NCBI RefSeq assembly: GCF_014204975.1 | Contig: NZ_JACHMM010000001.1 | Coordinates: 5,642,037-5,706,036, forward strand | Reading direction: 5' to 3' | Length of the DNA: 64,000 nucleotides | Origin: Jiangella mangrovi | GTDB taxonomy: Bacteria; Actinomycetota; Actinomycetes; Jiangellales; Jiangellaceae | Shown: piece after piece, positions 46,195-56,170 of the stretch | Layout of the letters: each line of letters starts with the position of its first letter | Position numbering within the stretch: the first letter of the stretch is position 1 | Program-made: the position numbers and the translations under genes | Notes under the pieces: generated by a model | What the model was told of the DNA's origin: nothing | Seen by the model: the letters and a program-made list of their open reading frames with translations, nothing else | Database searches by the model: none

Positions 46195-46598
46195 GGCTGC
46201 GGCTCGAGGAAGCGTTCGAGGATCTCGCGCTCGGGCGGGCTGACCGGGCGCGGGGTGTTCGCGCGGACGTCGAACGCGACCAGCACGCCGGTGGCGCGCG
46301 CGTACAGCGTCGTGTCGTCCTTGACCTCGTAGGCGACCTCGAACGACGTCGTGCCGACGCGGGTGACCCACACCTCGACCTGCAGCGGCTCGGTGCGGAA
46401 CGGGACCGGCGCGAGGTAGTCGATGCTCTGGTGGACGACGACGGAGCCCTCGTGCGGCGAGCTGCCCGTGCCGGCGAGCTGCCGGTGCGCGAAGTCGACC
46501 CGCGCCTCCTGCAGGTACTCGGCGAACGTCACATTGTTGACGTGGCCGAACGCGTCGAGGTCGTCGAAGCGGACCGAGCATTCGTAGATGTGCCTCAC
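46191..46598 (-). CDS. Acyl-CoA thioesterase, hot-dog fold (4HBT-like)
   Basis: A 135-residue thioesterase. The motif RFDDLDAFGHVNNVTFAEYL holds the catalytic Asp and the N-terminal hot-dog helix. YLAPVPFRTEPLQVEVWVT follows. It hydrolyses acyl-CoA or aryl-CoA thioesters. GTG start at 46598 overlaps the TGA of the sister gene by 4 nt. The sister gene next door is about as long and shows the same motif, so the two probably arose by tandem duplication and may form a heteromer. Confidence 0.9.
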   Translation of the reverse strand: MRHIYECSVRFDDLDAFGHVNNVTFAEYLQEARVDFAHRQLAGTGSSPHEGSVVVHQSIDYLAPVPFRTEPLQVEVWVTRVGTTSFEVAYEVKDDTTLYARATGVLVAFDVRANTPRPVSPPEREILERFLEPQP

Positions 46599-47035
46599 GC
46601 CGCCGCCTTCCCCGGCTCGGGCCCGTCGAGCTCGAGGAACGACTCGAGCACGAGCCGCTCCTCGTGGGCGACGCGGCGCGGGTGTGCGTCGTCGAGGTCG
46701 TACGGCACCAGCACCGACGAGGCGACGGCGTACACCGTCCGGGACCCGTCGTCGGCGACGTCGAGCACCTCGTAGCCGAGGTCGAACGACGAGTTGCCGA
46801 CCCGCCGCACCCACGTCTCGACGCGGACCGGCTCGGCCCGGTAGTGCAGCGGCGCGTGGTAGCTGATCTCGTGCCGCGCCACGACGACGCCCTCGGCCAG
46901 CTGCTCCGCCCCCTGCTTGGGCGCATGGACGAACAGCATGTCGACACGTGCCTCCTGCAGATAGCGCAGGTAGACGACGTTGTTGACATGGCCGTAGGCG
47001 TCCATGTCGGCCCAGCGCAGGGGCACGTGTGTCAC
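46595..47035 (-). CDS. Acyl-CoA thioesterase, hot-dog fold (4HBT-like)
   Basis: A 146-residue thioesterase with RWADMDAYGHVNNVVYLRYL (catalytic Asp), VVARHEISYHAPLHYRAEP and a C-terminal LESFLELDGPEPG tail. It is the first of three genes with 4-nt overlaps, 20 bp below the ettA stop. Start is GTG at 47035. It resembles the downstream thioesterase in length and motifs. Confidence 0.9.
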   Translation of the reverse strand: MTHVPLRWADMDAYGHVNNVVYLRYLQEARVDMLFVHAPKQGAEQLAEGVVVARHEISYHAPLHYRAEPVRVETWVRRVGNSSFDLGYEVLDVADDGSRTVYAVASSVLVPYDLDDAHPRRVAHEERLVLESFLELDGPEPGKAAA

Positions 47036-47055
47036 GTGGCGCGGCACGCGGGGCC

Positions 47056-48732
<1,677 letters not shown>

Positions 48733-48893
48733 AACGAGACCAAGAGTACGGCCTCGGCCCCTCCGCGGACGACCGCGTCCCCCTCTGTGGGACTGATGCG
48801 ACGGATCCCGTGGTCGCCGCCGACGGGCGTGCTGCTCCCCCGCTGGTGGCCTGCCGGTTGCGGACGGCCGTTCACGCTGGTCAGCCCGCCCGG

Positions 48894-48930
48894 CCTCGCC
48901 GCGGAGCGCGGCACGAGCTCCGCGGCGAGG
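48894..48930. repeat. Perfect 14-bp palindrome
   Basis: The arms cctcgccgcggagc (48894-48907) and gctccgcggcgagg (48917-48930) pair perfectly with a 9-nt loop. It may add to the ssb terminator. Confidence 0.75.
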
Positions 48931-48941
48931 GATCCGAGCCG

Positions 48942-49009
48942 CTCGTCGCCGCCGGGAGGGAGTTCTCCCCGCTAGAGCGAGGAGAAGTCCCTCCCGACTC
49001 GGCGACGAG
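48942..49009. repeat. Palindromic element 3, copy D
   Basis: The core arms gggagggagttctccccgct (48954-48973) and 48976-48995 pair with two differences around a 2-nt centre; an outer extension (48942-48950 with 49001-49009) lengthens the stem. It shares the core with copy B at 36803-36842. It lies 26 bp below the ssb stop and probably ends that transcript. Confidence 0.84.
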
Positions 49010-49035
49010 GGCGACACAGCATGGGCGGGCCCGGG

Positions 49036-49884
49036 TCAGGCGGGCGCCTCGGCCTTCTCGCGCCTGCTGCGGCTGGCGGGTCGCGTGCGCGAAGTGACGT
49101 TGGCGAGCGGACCGGCCGGCGCGTCGGCGTCGCGCGGCACGTCGGCGTCGCGCGGCTCGCCGGCAGCGCGCATGCCGCCGTCACTGCTGGGGCCTCCCCC
49201 GGCAGCAGGTGAGCCCCCGGAATCGGGACCGGACTCCACGCGCAGCCCGCCACCCGGCAGCCCGTTCCCGTCGGACAGCCCATTCCCGCCGCCGGGCAAC
49301 CCGTTCGCGCCCGGCAGCTGGCGCCCGCCACCGGGCGGACCGTTCCCGACCCCGTTGCCGCCGGGCATCCCGTTGCCGATGCCATTGCCGCCGGGCATCC
49401 CGTTGCCGATGCCGTTGTAGGTGTCGCCGCTCGCGGCACCGCCGAGGGCGTCGGCGCCGTAGGCGTACATCTCGCGGACGTTCTCGACCGCGTCGTCCTC
49501 GTCGGGGATGAGCGGGGGCCTGGTCACCTTGGTGAACATCGAGGTGCCGCGGTAGAGGTCGTGGCCGAGGCTGCGCGCCGTGATCTCCGGCGACACGCGC
49601 GAGGCCTCGTTCTTGTCGCGCCACTCGCGGTTCTTCAGCCGGCCGTAGACCACCACCGGATCGCCCTTGTGCAGCGAGGCCGCGATGTTGTCGGCCAGAG
49701 GCGAGCGCCAGCAGTACACGGTGTAGAACGACGTGTCGTCGTCGACCCAGGACCGTGATCGGGCGTCGTAACGCGCGTTGTTGCACGCAAGCCGGAAGTG
49801 GGCGAACGCGTCGCCGTTCTTGTTCTTGTCCAGCTTGGGTTCGGTCGCGACGTTCCCGACGACCGTGATGTTGACCTCGCTCAT
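49036..49884 (-). CDS. ssb: Single-stranded DNA-binding protein, repeat-rich paralogue
   Basis: A 282-residue protein. The OB fold is at residues 1-110 (ITVVGNVATEPKLDKNKNG, YCWRSPLADNIAASLHKGDP, VVVYGRLKNREWRD). The remaining 170 residues are Gly/Pro/Asn-rich with decapeptide repeats (GMPGGNGIGN) and a basic end (SRREKAEAPA). The acidic DDDIPF-type tip, which recruits replication proteins, is absent. This resembles the SsbB-type second SSB of streptomycetes, though that link is inferred. AGGAGA precedes the ATG at 49884. Confidence 0.9.
   Translation of the reverse strand: MSEVNITVVGNVATEPKLDKNKNGDAFAHFRLACNNARYDARSRSWVDDDTSFYTVYCWRSPLADNIAASLHKGDPVVVYGRLKNREWRDKNEASRVSPEITARSLGHDLYRGTSMFTKVTRPPLIPDEDDAVENVREMYAYGADALGGAASGDTYNGIGNGMPGGNGIGNGMPGGNGVGNGPPGGGRQLPGANGLPGGGNGLSDGNGLPGGGLRVESGPDSGGSPAAGGGPSSDGGMRAAGEPRDADVPRDADAPAGPLANVTSRTRPASRSRREKAEAPA
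49355..49414 (-). repeat. Two 30-bp tandem repeats in ssb
   Basis: Two nearly identical 30-bp units each encode the decapeptide GMPGGNGIGN in the linker of the SSB. Degenerate copies continue on both sides. Slipped-strand change of copy number is possible without changing the frame. Confidence 0.75.
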
Positions 49885-50074
49885 GTGGCGTCTCCTGTGC
49901 TCGTTCCCGATGAGGTTGACGAACACGAGATTTCCGCCTGGCGAGGCCGCCCGAAAGCCGGAAATCGCGAAATGTGGACAACTCCGCGAATTGGTCGGGC
50001 TTGTGGACGACCGCCGCGACGGGTGAACGGTCATCCGGGCCCACGGGGCGTCCACGATGTGGGATTTCGGGCGT

Positions 50075-50179
50075 TTTCTGGGCCGCCCGCCACGATTACC
50101 CGAGCCTCACTACGCCTGCAACCGTGTTGAGGCTCGGGTAAGCCTCGTGATGTAGCGGATCCTTGATGATCATCGCTGT
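50075..50179 (-). repeat. Dispersed element 2, copy C (reverse orientation)
   Basis: Read leftward it matches copy B (36677-36781) over its full length: acagcgatgatcatcaagga at one end and ggcggcccagaaa at the other. The hairpin arms 50096-50114 and 50123-50141 have two mismatches. It adjoins element 1C, as copy B adjoins half copy E. Confidence 0.88.
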
Positions 50180-50228
50180 CCACAGCCCGGCGAACACCGC
50201 AACGAACGCCGCGAGGCGTGCCCAGGGC

Positions 50229-50378
50229 CTCCCCGTCCCCCTGATAGCTGCCAGGTTCTTGGCCGCGGGCGCACGGGTCAAGTCCAAGCCCCCAACCACA
50301 GCGGCAAGCAACCACAGCGGGCGCGGACTTGAGACGTGTGCACGCGGTTAAGACACTGGGCAGCAGGGGGACGGGGAG
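50229..50378 (+). repeat. Dispersed hairpin element 1, copy C (full length)
   Basis: A 150-nt hairpin. The outer stem of 15 bp (50229-50243 with 50364-50378) is perfect, then ATAG, CTGCC/GGCAG, and a 13-bp stem (50263-50275 with 50335-50347, one mismatch and one G-U). A GG/GA internal loop comes next, then TCAAGTCC/GGACTTGA (50278-50285 with 50325-50332), closed by a 39-nt loop. The inner stems differ in sequence from copy B but pair just as well. Confidence 0.9.
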
Positions 50379-50410
50379 CCAACCTCAACCCCGGCAGAAC
50401 CCCCGACGCC

Positions 50411-50452
50411 GCGCCCCCGCTGATCGTGGACGACAGGATCAGGAGCGGGCGC
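50411..50452 (-). terminator. Imperfect hairpin at the end of the GTPase gene
   Basis: gcgcccccgctgatc (50411-50425) pairs with 50437-50452 with one bulge; the stem overlaps the last codons of the GTPase gene. It could end the dynamin-like operon, but it is weaker than the other hairpins here. Confidence 0.45.
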
Positions 50453-52088
50453 GGTCCAGGGCGGTCTTGAAGGCGCGGTACTTGCCCAGCTCGGCGTCGA
50501 CCGGCTCGACGACGACCTCGTCGGTGACGGAGGCGATCAGGTCGCGCAGCTGGTGCCGGACCCGTTCCTCCTGCCGCCGGCTCCCCCGTCTGGCCGCCCA
50601 CAGCCCGGCCAACCCGACCAGCACGCCGAGCACCAGCCCGCCGGCCAGCAGCACCGTCGGCACCGGGATCCCGCCGACCGACGGCTCGGCGACGTCGAAG
50701 CGCAGGAACGACGTCCCCGCCAGCGCGAGCAGCCAGAGGACCCCGGCGGCCGCCGTCAGCAGGGCCAGCCACTGCAGCGCGTTCAGCAACCGCCACCAGC
50801 CCGGCCGCGTCGCGATGCCGAAGTCCGTGCCGCCGACCCGGCGGTCGAGCTCGTCGGAGAGCCGCGCGCTCGACGACGTCGCCACCGAGCGGACCGCGTC
50901 GCGCCACGAGGACGGCAGCGTCCCCGCCGCCGCGTCGCCGTACGCCCGCACCGCCGCGTCGGACCGCGACCGCTGCACCGGCGACGTCACCGGCAGCGAG
51001 ATCCGGGCGATCTCCTCCGCATCCGGAGGAGAGCTCGACAGCACCGACGACCGCCGCACGCGCACGCCCAGCTTCGCCAGCGGGTCGCGCCGCAGCCGCC
51101 CGAGCCACCGGGTCACCGGCCAGCCGGTCGCCGCACGCGCGCGCTGCAGGTAGGACCGCCCGGCCGCCGTCGCGACCACGTCGGCTCCCGACGCCTCCGC
51201 CACCGCCGACGCCAGCCGCTCGCGCTCGCCGGCGCCCACGGAACCCGGCGCCCCGTCCCCAACGGCCGAAGCGACCAGTTCCGCCGTCATGCGGATGTCG
51301 GCCTCGATGCGCTCGTCGACGGCGCGGCGCTTGGTCACGGCGGTCCGGATCAGGTCGACCAGCGTGTCGACGCCGTCGCCGGTCGCGCCGGACAGCGCGA
51401 CCACGGGGACTTCGTCGAGCCCGTCAGCATCCAAGAGCCCCCGCAGGTCGGTGACGCACTCGACGACGTCGGCCCTGGTCAGCCGGTCGATCTGGTTGAG
51501 CACGATGACCGTGACCGCCTGGTGCGACGCCAGCGGCCGCAGGTATCGCTCGTGCAACGCGGCGTCGGCGTACTTCTGTGGGTCGAGGATCCAGACGAAC
51601 AGGTCGACCATCTCGACGAGACGGTCGACGGTGTCGCGGTGCGACAGCTGCGTGGAGTCGTGGTCGGGCAGGTCGAGCAGGACGAGCCCGTCGAGGTCGT
51701 CGCCCGCGCCGGAGTCGAGCACGCTCTCGCGCGAGACGCGGTGCCGCGGCGGCACCTTCAGCCAGTCCAGCAGCGGGATGACGCCCTGGGTCCCCCACAC
51801 GCACGCGAGCGGGTCCGACGTCGTCGGGCGGCGGACGCCGACGACCGAGACCTCCATGCCGGCGATGCGGTTGAACAGCGTCGACTTCCCGCTCCCCGTG
51901 GCGCCGGCCAGTGCGACGACGGTGTGCTCGACCGACAGCTGCCGCCGTTCGCCCGCACGGTCGACCACGACCTGCACGGTCTCGGCGAGGTCCGGGGACA
52001 GCCGCTTGCCGCCGACGGCGACGGCCTCCTGCAGCGCGGTCACCCGTTCCGGAAGCGTGATGCGGTCGCGGCGGGACCACCTCTTCAT
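50439..52088 (-). CDS. Dynamin-like GTPase, YfjP type (second of pair)
   Basis: A 549-residue GTPase. G1 is GATGSGKST (62-70), G3 DLPDHDST, G4 NQID. A long helical part follows, with two membrane helices near residues 435-457 and 478-500 and a cytoplasmic C-terminus. The ATG overlaps the TGA of the preceding GTPase by 4 nt. Paired dynamin-like proteins in actinobacteria (for example DynA and DynB of Streptomyces) act in membrane remodelling during division; here the pairing makes a heteromer likely. Confidence 0.9.
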   Translation of the reverse strand: MKRWSRRDRITLPERVTALQEAVAVGGKRLSPDLAETVQVVVDRAGERRQLSVEHTVVALAGATGSGKSTLFNRIAGMEVSVVGVRRPTTSDPLACVWGTQGVIPLLDWLKVPPRHRVSRESVLDSGAGDDLDGLVLLDLPDHDSTQLSHRDTVDRLVEMVDLFVWILDPQKYADAALHERYLRPLASHQAVTVIVLNQIDRLTRADVVECVTDLRGLLDADGLDEVPVVALSGATGDGVDTLVDLIRTAVTKRRAVDERIEADIRMTAELVASAVGDGAPGSVGAGERERLASAVAEASGADVVATAAGRSYLQRARAATGWPVTRWLGRLRRDPLAKLGVRVRRSSVLSSSPPDAEEIARISLPVTSPVQRSRSDAAVRAYGDAAAGTLPSSWRDAVRSVATSSSARLSDELDRRVGGTDFGIATRPGWWRLLNALQWLALLTAAAGVLWLLALAGTSFLRFDVAEPSVGGIPVPTVLLAGGLVLGVLVGLAGLWAARRGSRRQEERVRHQLRDLIASVTDEVVVEPVDAELGKYRAFKTALDRARS

Positions 52089-53785
52089 CCGTGGTCCTCC
52101 CGGGCCTGCTCGACGGTGACGAGTGCGGCACGCAGCGCGTCGCCCGCGCCCACCTCGACAGATAGCCCCCCGAGCCGATCCGTGAACCGTACCGCTTCCG
52201 TCCGCAGCAGCTCCTCGACCCGCTGCGACAGGTCGGCGCGCGCCCGCGCGGCCAGCCGCCGCACGGCCTCGTCGCCGAAGAACGCCTCGAGCAGCTTCTG
52301 CCCGACGACGGCGGTGCCGCCGGCCACGCCGACCTCGGCGCCGGTGACGCCGCCCGTCGACGCGAACACGACGATCATCAGCGAGAGCCCGAGCCCGTTG
52401 ACGCCGAACGACAACAGCCGCGCATTGAAGCGCTTGTCGGCGCCCTCGGACCGGACCATCGCCAGGACCGCGTCTTGCCATTCGCGGACGGCCCTGGCGC
52501 TGCGTTCAGGAAGGTCACTCGCCGTGCGAGTGAGGTCGTCGCCGGCCAGGAGCGCCCGGCCGGCCGCAGAGTCGCGCCACTTGCCGTCGGCCTTCTCGGC
52601 CGCCCGGTTGGCCTCCTCGACGATCATCGTGGCGAGGCCGTGTTCGATGGCCTCCTCGACGGCGGCGACCGGCTGCGGGCGGCCGCGCAGGAACGCCGTC
52701 ACCTTGTCGCGCAGCCGGCCGACCTTGGCCTCGAGCGAGCGCATGAAGTCGCCGGTCCCGACGAAGTCCTGCCAGCGGGCGAGCACCTCGCCGCGCAGCA
52801 TGCTGCCGTCGGCGGACGTGTCGTCGATGCGCTTGGCCGCCTTGCCGTACACGTGCTTGATCTCGGCCTGCAGCCGCGCCAGCACCTCGACCTGTCGGTC
52901 GGCGGCGTCGGCGAGCTTCGGGACCTGTCGCAGCGCGCCGCTGATGGCGCCGTCGAGGGTCCGCCGCACGATCTCGTTGCGCGCGGACTCGTCGGCGGCC
53001 AGCCCGTCGAGCCAGCCCCGCACCGACGCGACCGCCTCCTCGGGCAGCAGGCCGGAGTCGTCGGGCGCGGTCTCCTCGACGACCAGCAGGGGCGCGTCGC
53101 TCAGGCCGTGCTGCGTGAGCATGGCGGCGAGGTGGGTGCGGACCTCGCTGACGGCGTCGGGCGCGACCCGGTCGAGGACGACGGCGACGGCGGTCTGCCG
53201 GTCGGCGGCGGCGCGGAGGAAGTCCCACGGGACGGCGTCGGAGTAGCGCGCCGCGGTGGTGACGAACAGCCACAGGTCGGCGGCCGCGAGCAGCTGTGCG
53301 GCGAGTGTGCGGTTCTCCGTCACGACGGAGTCGACGTCCGGCGCGTCGAGGATCGCCACGCCGGCGGGCAGCCCGTCGTCGGCGACCAGTCGCAGCGCAC
53401 CGCCGGCCTGGTCGTGGATGGCGACGCGCGGCAGGTCCGGCAGGATGCGCAGCTCGTCGAACCAGCCGACGTCGTCGGGGTGGTGGACGAGGACCGGTGA
53501 GCGCGTCGTCGGCCGCAGCACCCCGGCGTCGCTGACCTTCCGCCGCACGAGGGAGTTCACGAGCGTGGACTTGCCGGCCCCCGTCGATCCGCCCACGACG
53601 GCGAGCAGCGGCGCGTCGAGCTGGTCGAGGCGCGGCAGGATGTAGTCGTCGAGTTGTGCGAGCATGTCGCGGCGCGTCTGGCGGGCATCCTCGGCGTCGC
53701 TGACGTCCAGCGGATACTGCACCCCGGAGAGACGGCCGCGAAGAGCGGCGAGAGCACCATGAATGCTCACCTCAGCGGTATCCAC
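52085..53785 (-). CDS. Dynamin-like GTPase (first of pair)
   Basis: A 566-residue GTPase. G1 is GGSTGAGKSTLVN, G3 is ILDAPDVDSV and the G4-like VVLDRV follows. Helical stalk regions continue and a hydrophobic hairpin near residues 455-490 (GLGLSLMIVVFASTGGVTG) would dip into the membrane. The GTG at 53785 is chosen; the reading frame stays open 36 bp further upstream. It leads the two-gene operon, divergent from the YbhB gene. Confidence 0.88.
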   Translation of the reverse strand: MDTAEVSIHGALAALRGRLSGVQYPLDVSDAEDARQTRRDMLAQLDDYILPRLDQLDAPLLAVVGGSTGAGKSTLVNSLVRRKVSDAGVLRPTTRSPVLVHHPDDVGWFDELRILPDLPRVAIHDQAGGALRLVADDGLPAGVAILDAPDVDSVVTENRTLAAQLLAAADLWLFVTTAARYSDAVPWDFLRAAADRQTAVAVVLDRVAPDAVSEVRTHLAAMLTQHGLSDAPLLVVEETAPDDSGLLPEEAVASVRGWLDGLAADESARNEIVRRTLDGAISGALRQVPKLADAADRQVEVLARLQAEIKHVYGKAAKRIDDTSADGSMLRGEVLARWQDFVGTGDFMRSLEAKVGRLRDKVTAFLRGRPQPVAAVEEAIEHGLATMIVEEANRAAEKADGKWRDSAAGRALLAGDDLTRTASDLPERSARAVREWQDAVLAMVRSEGADKRFNARLLSFGVNGLGLSLMIVVFASTGGVTGAEVGVAGGTAVVGQKLLEAFFGDEAVRRLAARARADLSQRVEELLRTEAVRFTDRLGGLSVEVGAGDALRAALVTVEQAREDHG

Positions 53786-53923
53786 TGGCGAATCTTGCAC
53801 TCTCGCACCGCCCCTGGCCAAGACTCATGGCGTCATTGATGCCAATCGTTCACATGCCGAGTCACAGTACAGAGTCGATGGACTAACGTCGGCAGAGCCG
53901 GATCGCCATCCTCGGAGGACTCG

Positions 53924-54445
53924 ATGTCGCTCGAACGTCCCACCCCGCCCGACCCGTACACCCTGCTCCCGGCCGTCGCCTCCATGACTCTGACCAGCGA
54001 CGATGTCAGCGACGGCGAGCAACTGGCGGCTGACTTCATCTCGGCGGGTGCCGGCGGGGCCAATCTCTCGCCCCAGCTGTCGTGGTCCGGCGCGCCCGAC
54101 GGCACCCGCAGTTACGCCGTCACGTGCTTCGATCCCGACGCGCCGACGCCGAGCGGCTTCTGGCACTGGGTCGTCGCGGACATTCCGGTCACGACGACGT
54201 CGCTGGCGCGTGGTGCGGGCCTCCCCTACCCCGCGTTCGCCGTCCGCAACGACGCCGGCACGACGGAGTACTCCGGCGCCGCCCCGCCACAGGGCGACGT
54301 GCCGCACCGGTACTTCTTCGTCGTCCACGCGGTCGACGTCGAGACGCTGGGGGTCGACGGCGACGCCTCGCCCGCCGTCGTCTCGTTCAACCTGGCGTTC
54401 CACACGCTGGCGCGCGGCATGGTGGTGCCGGTCTACTCGCACTGA
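53924..54445 (+). CDS. YbhB/YbcL-family (PEBP-like) protein
   Basis: A 173-residue phosphatidylethanolamine-binding-protein fold. It shows the diagnostic GGANLSPQLSWSGAP, CFDPDAPTPSGFWHWVVADI and the later YFFVVHAVD and FHTLARGM segments. The anion-binding pocket is formed by the DPDAP and GxxH motifs. Bacterial roles are poorly known. TCGGAGG lies 7 bp before the ATG. Confidence 0.93.
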   Translation: MSLERPTPPDPYTLLPAVASMTLTSDDVSDGEQLAADFISAGAGGANLSPQLSWSGAPDGTRSYAVTCFDPDAPTPSGFWHWVVADIPVTTTSLARGAGLPYPAFAVRNDAGTTEYSGAAPPQGDVPHRYFFVVHAVDVETLGVDGDASPAVVSFNLAFHTLARGMVVPVYSH

Positions 54446-54508
54446 CGGGGGCCGACGGCGACGAAATTGCGTTGAGGGCGGCCGCGGCCGGTTCCTAGGC
54501 TGCGGCGG

Positions 54509-55423
54509 GTGATCCATCAGCATCCGCTCGCGTACCTGATCGGGCTCGAGGGCGTGGCGCTGCTGCGCGCGTTCGCCGGCGAATACGACGAGGAGTTCGT
54601 GACCGCCCGGCTGGCCGAGATCCGCGCGCTGCTCGACCCCGCCGGCGAGCTGGGGTCCGGTGGCGCCGCGCGTCCGCTCACGTCCGTCGAGGCGTACGGC
54701 TCGTGGGCTCCGTCGTACGACCAGCCGGGCAACCAGCTCCTCGACATCGAGGCCGGACTGGTCCACCCGCTGCTCGACGCGCTCCCGGTGGGCGTCGCGC
54801 TGGACGCGGCCTGCGGGACCGGCCGGCACGCGGCGTACCTGGCCGAGCTCGGGCACACCGTCATCGGCGTGGACAGCTCGCTGGACATGCTGGCGGTCGC
54901 GCGGACGAAGGTGCCGTCGGGCTCGTTCCTGGACGGTTCGCTCGAGGCGCTGCCGGTTCCGGACGACGCCGTCGACGTGGTCGTGTGCGCGCTGGCGCTG
55001 ACCCACGTCCCGGACCTGAGGCCGGTGTTCGCCGAGTTCGCGCGCGTGCTGCGGCCGGGCGGCTCGCTGGTGGTGTCGGACCCGCACGGCCCGGTGATCG
55101 GCGTCGGCCTTCCCATCGTCGTGCGCGGGGCGGACGGCGCCCCCGGCTACCTGCCGAACCGCAGCCGGTCGGCCGCCGAGTACCTGGCCGCCGCGCTGCC
55201 GCTCGGTTTCGAGGTCCGGCACTGCGAGGAGCCGGTGCGCCGGCCGCCGTTCGTGGATCCCGAGGGCGTTCCGCGCGGTGCCGTGACACCGGTGCCGCCG
55301 CTGAGGCCGTCGGGCACCCCGCCGGACATCTGGTCGCTGCACCGGTTCGCGCCCGACGCGACGAACGCCGCCTACGAGGGCGGCCCCCTGGCGATCGTGT
55401 GGCGGTTCGAGCTGACGTCGTAG
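54509..55423 (+). CDS. Class I SAM-dependent methyltransferase
   Basis: A 304-residue methyltransferase. Motif I is ALDAACGTGRHAAYLAELGH, followed by VIGVDSSLDMLAVAR and later LPVPDDAVDVVVCALAL and VLRPGGSLVVSDPHG. The first 60 residues are an extra N-terminal helical part. The substrate is unknown. GTG start at 54509. The ArsR-MFS pair that follows has its own operator. Confidence 0.9.
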   Translation: MIHQHPLAYLIGLEGVALLRAFAGEYDEEFVTARLAEIRALLDPAGELGSGGAARPLTSVEAYGSWAPSYDQPGNQLLDIEAGLVHPLLDALPVGVALDAACGTGRHAAYLAELGHTVIGVDSSLDMLAVARTKVPSGSFLDGSLEALPVPDDAVDVVVCALALTHVPDLRPVFAEFARVLRPGGSLVVSDPHGPVIGVGLPIVVRGADGAPGYLPNRSRSAAEYLAAALPLGFEVRHCEEPVRRPPFVDPEGVPRGAVTPVPPLRPSGTPPDIWSLHRFAPDATNAAYEGGPLAIVWRFELTS

Positions 55424-55448
55424 TCGAGCCCTCGGGTGATTGCAGAAG

Positions 55449-55464
55449 CACTTTGCAAAATGTG
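55449..55464 (+). promoter_or_regulatory. Palindromic operator before ArsR-type gene
   Basis: cactttgcaaaatgtg is an imperfect palindrome centred 31 bp before the ArsR start. Winged-helix regulators of this subgroup often bind TTTGCAAA-type sites, so autoregulation is likely. Confidence 0.55.
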
Positions 55465-55486
55465 TTTGGAGTCGTAGCCTGCCTGC

Positions 55487-56170
55487 ATGGAGGGCTCGCA
55501 CCCGTGGCCGCCGTCGTGGTTCGACCCGGACCGGCACGACCTGCTCACCCCGCTGAACGTGCGCGCGCTGGCCCACCCCGTCCGCCTCACCCTGCTCAGG
55601 TTGCTGCGCGAGGATGGTCCGGCCACCGCGTCCGGACTGGCCGAGCGGATCGGCCAGTCCAGCGGCGTCACCAGCTACCACCTGCGGACCATGGCCAAGG
55701 CCGGGCTCGTCGTCGACGAGGTGGCGCTGGGGAACCGGCGAGACCGCTGGTGGCGGGCGGCCCACGCGGCGACGACGTTCTCCTTCCGCGTTCCCGGGCA
55801 GGCCGGCGACACCGAGCAGCTCGAGGTCGCCGAGCAGTACCTGCGGATGGTCGCCCAGGTCGGCTACGAGCGGGTCCTGTCCTGGATCGGCACGCTGGTG
55901 GAGCGCCAGGACGAGCTCGCCACGTCGCCCTGGCAGCTGGGTGAGTCGTCGCTGAGCCTCACCCACGACGAGGCACGGGAGCTGTCCGAGCAGATCATCG
56001 CGCTCGTCGCTCGGTATCGGCGGGACCAGGAGGGCCGGGCCCGCGGATCGGGCGGGCCGGACGAGACTCCGGCGCCCGGCGGACCGGAGCGGCGGCGGGC
56101 GGTGTTCCAGTTCCAGTTGCTGCCCGACCCGCATCCCGATCCCCGTCCCGCCGGCGTCGAGCCGGGCTGA
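55487..56170 (+). CDS. ArsR-family winged-helix regulator
   Basis: A 227-residue regulator. The helix-turn-helix is in residues about 20-95: LNVRALAHPVRLTLLRLLRE, ASGLAERIGQSSGVTSYHLR and LVVDEVALGNRRDRWWRAA. The C-terminal half is helical with a charged end. It overlaps the start of the MFS gene by 1 bp (TGATG), so regulator and transporter form one unit in which the transporter is probably the target. No metal-binding cysteine pair is seen, so the inducer is more likely an organic compound. Confidence 0.9.
   Translation: MEGSHPWPPSWFDPDRHDLLTPLNVRALAHPVRLTLLRLLREDGPATASGLAERIGQSSGVTSYHLRTMAKAGLVVDEVALGNRRDRWWRAAHAATTFSFRVPGQAGDTEQLEVAEQYLRMVAQVGYERVLSWIGTLVERQDELATSPWQLGESSLSLTHDEARELSEQIIALVARYRRDQEGRARGSGGPDETPAPGGPERRRAVFQFQLLPDPHPDPRPAGVEPG

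Larger units (their letters stand above)
48733..49035. other. 303-bp intergenic region with two palindromes
   Basis: No gene is seen between the ettA start and the ssb stop, both leftward. It holds the palindrome at 48894-48930 and element 3 at 48942-49009. The ettA promoter should lie within the first 100 bp after 48733, but no good -35/-10 pair was found. Confidence 0.65.
49885..50438. other. 554-bp intergenic region carrying elements 2 and 1
   Basis: Between the ssb start and the GTPase stop, both leftward, are element 2C (50075-50179), element 1C (50229-50378) and a hairpin near the GTPase stop. A 71-codon leftward open frame runs through both elements (50096-50311); I do not call it a gene. 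The ssb promoter should lie within the first 100-150 bp, but no clear hexamers were found. Confidence 0.65.

Noticed and set aside
49330-49415. Repeats in ssb as a CRISPR or minisatellite
   Set aside because: They stay in frame and encode a Gly/Pro/Asn linker; there are no unique spacers.
50096-50311. A 71-codon leftward open frame through elements 1 and 2
   Set aside because: It runs through both arms of hairpin element 1, has no ribosome site, and is broken in the related locus at 36.65 kb.
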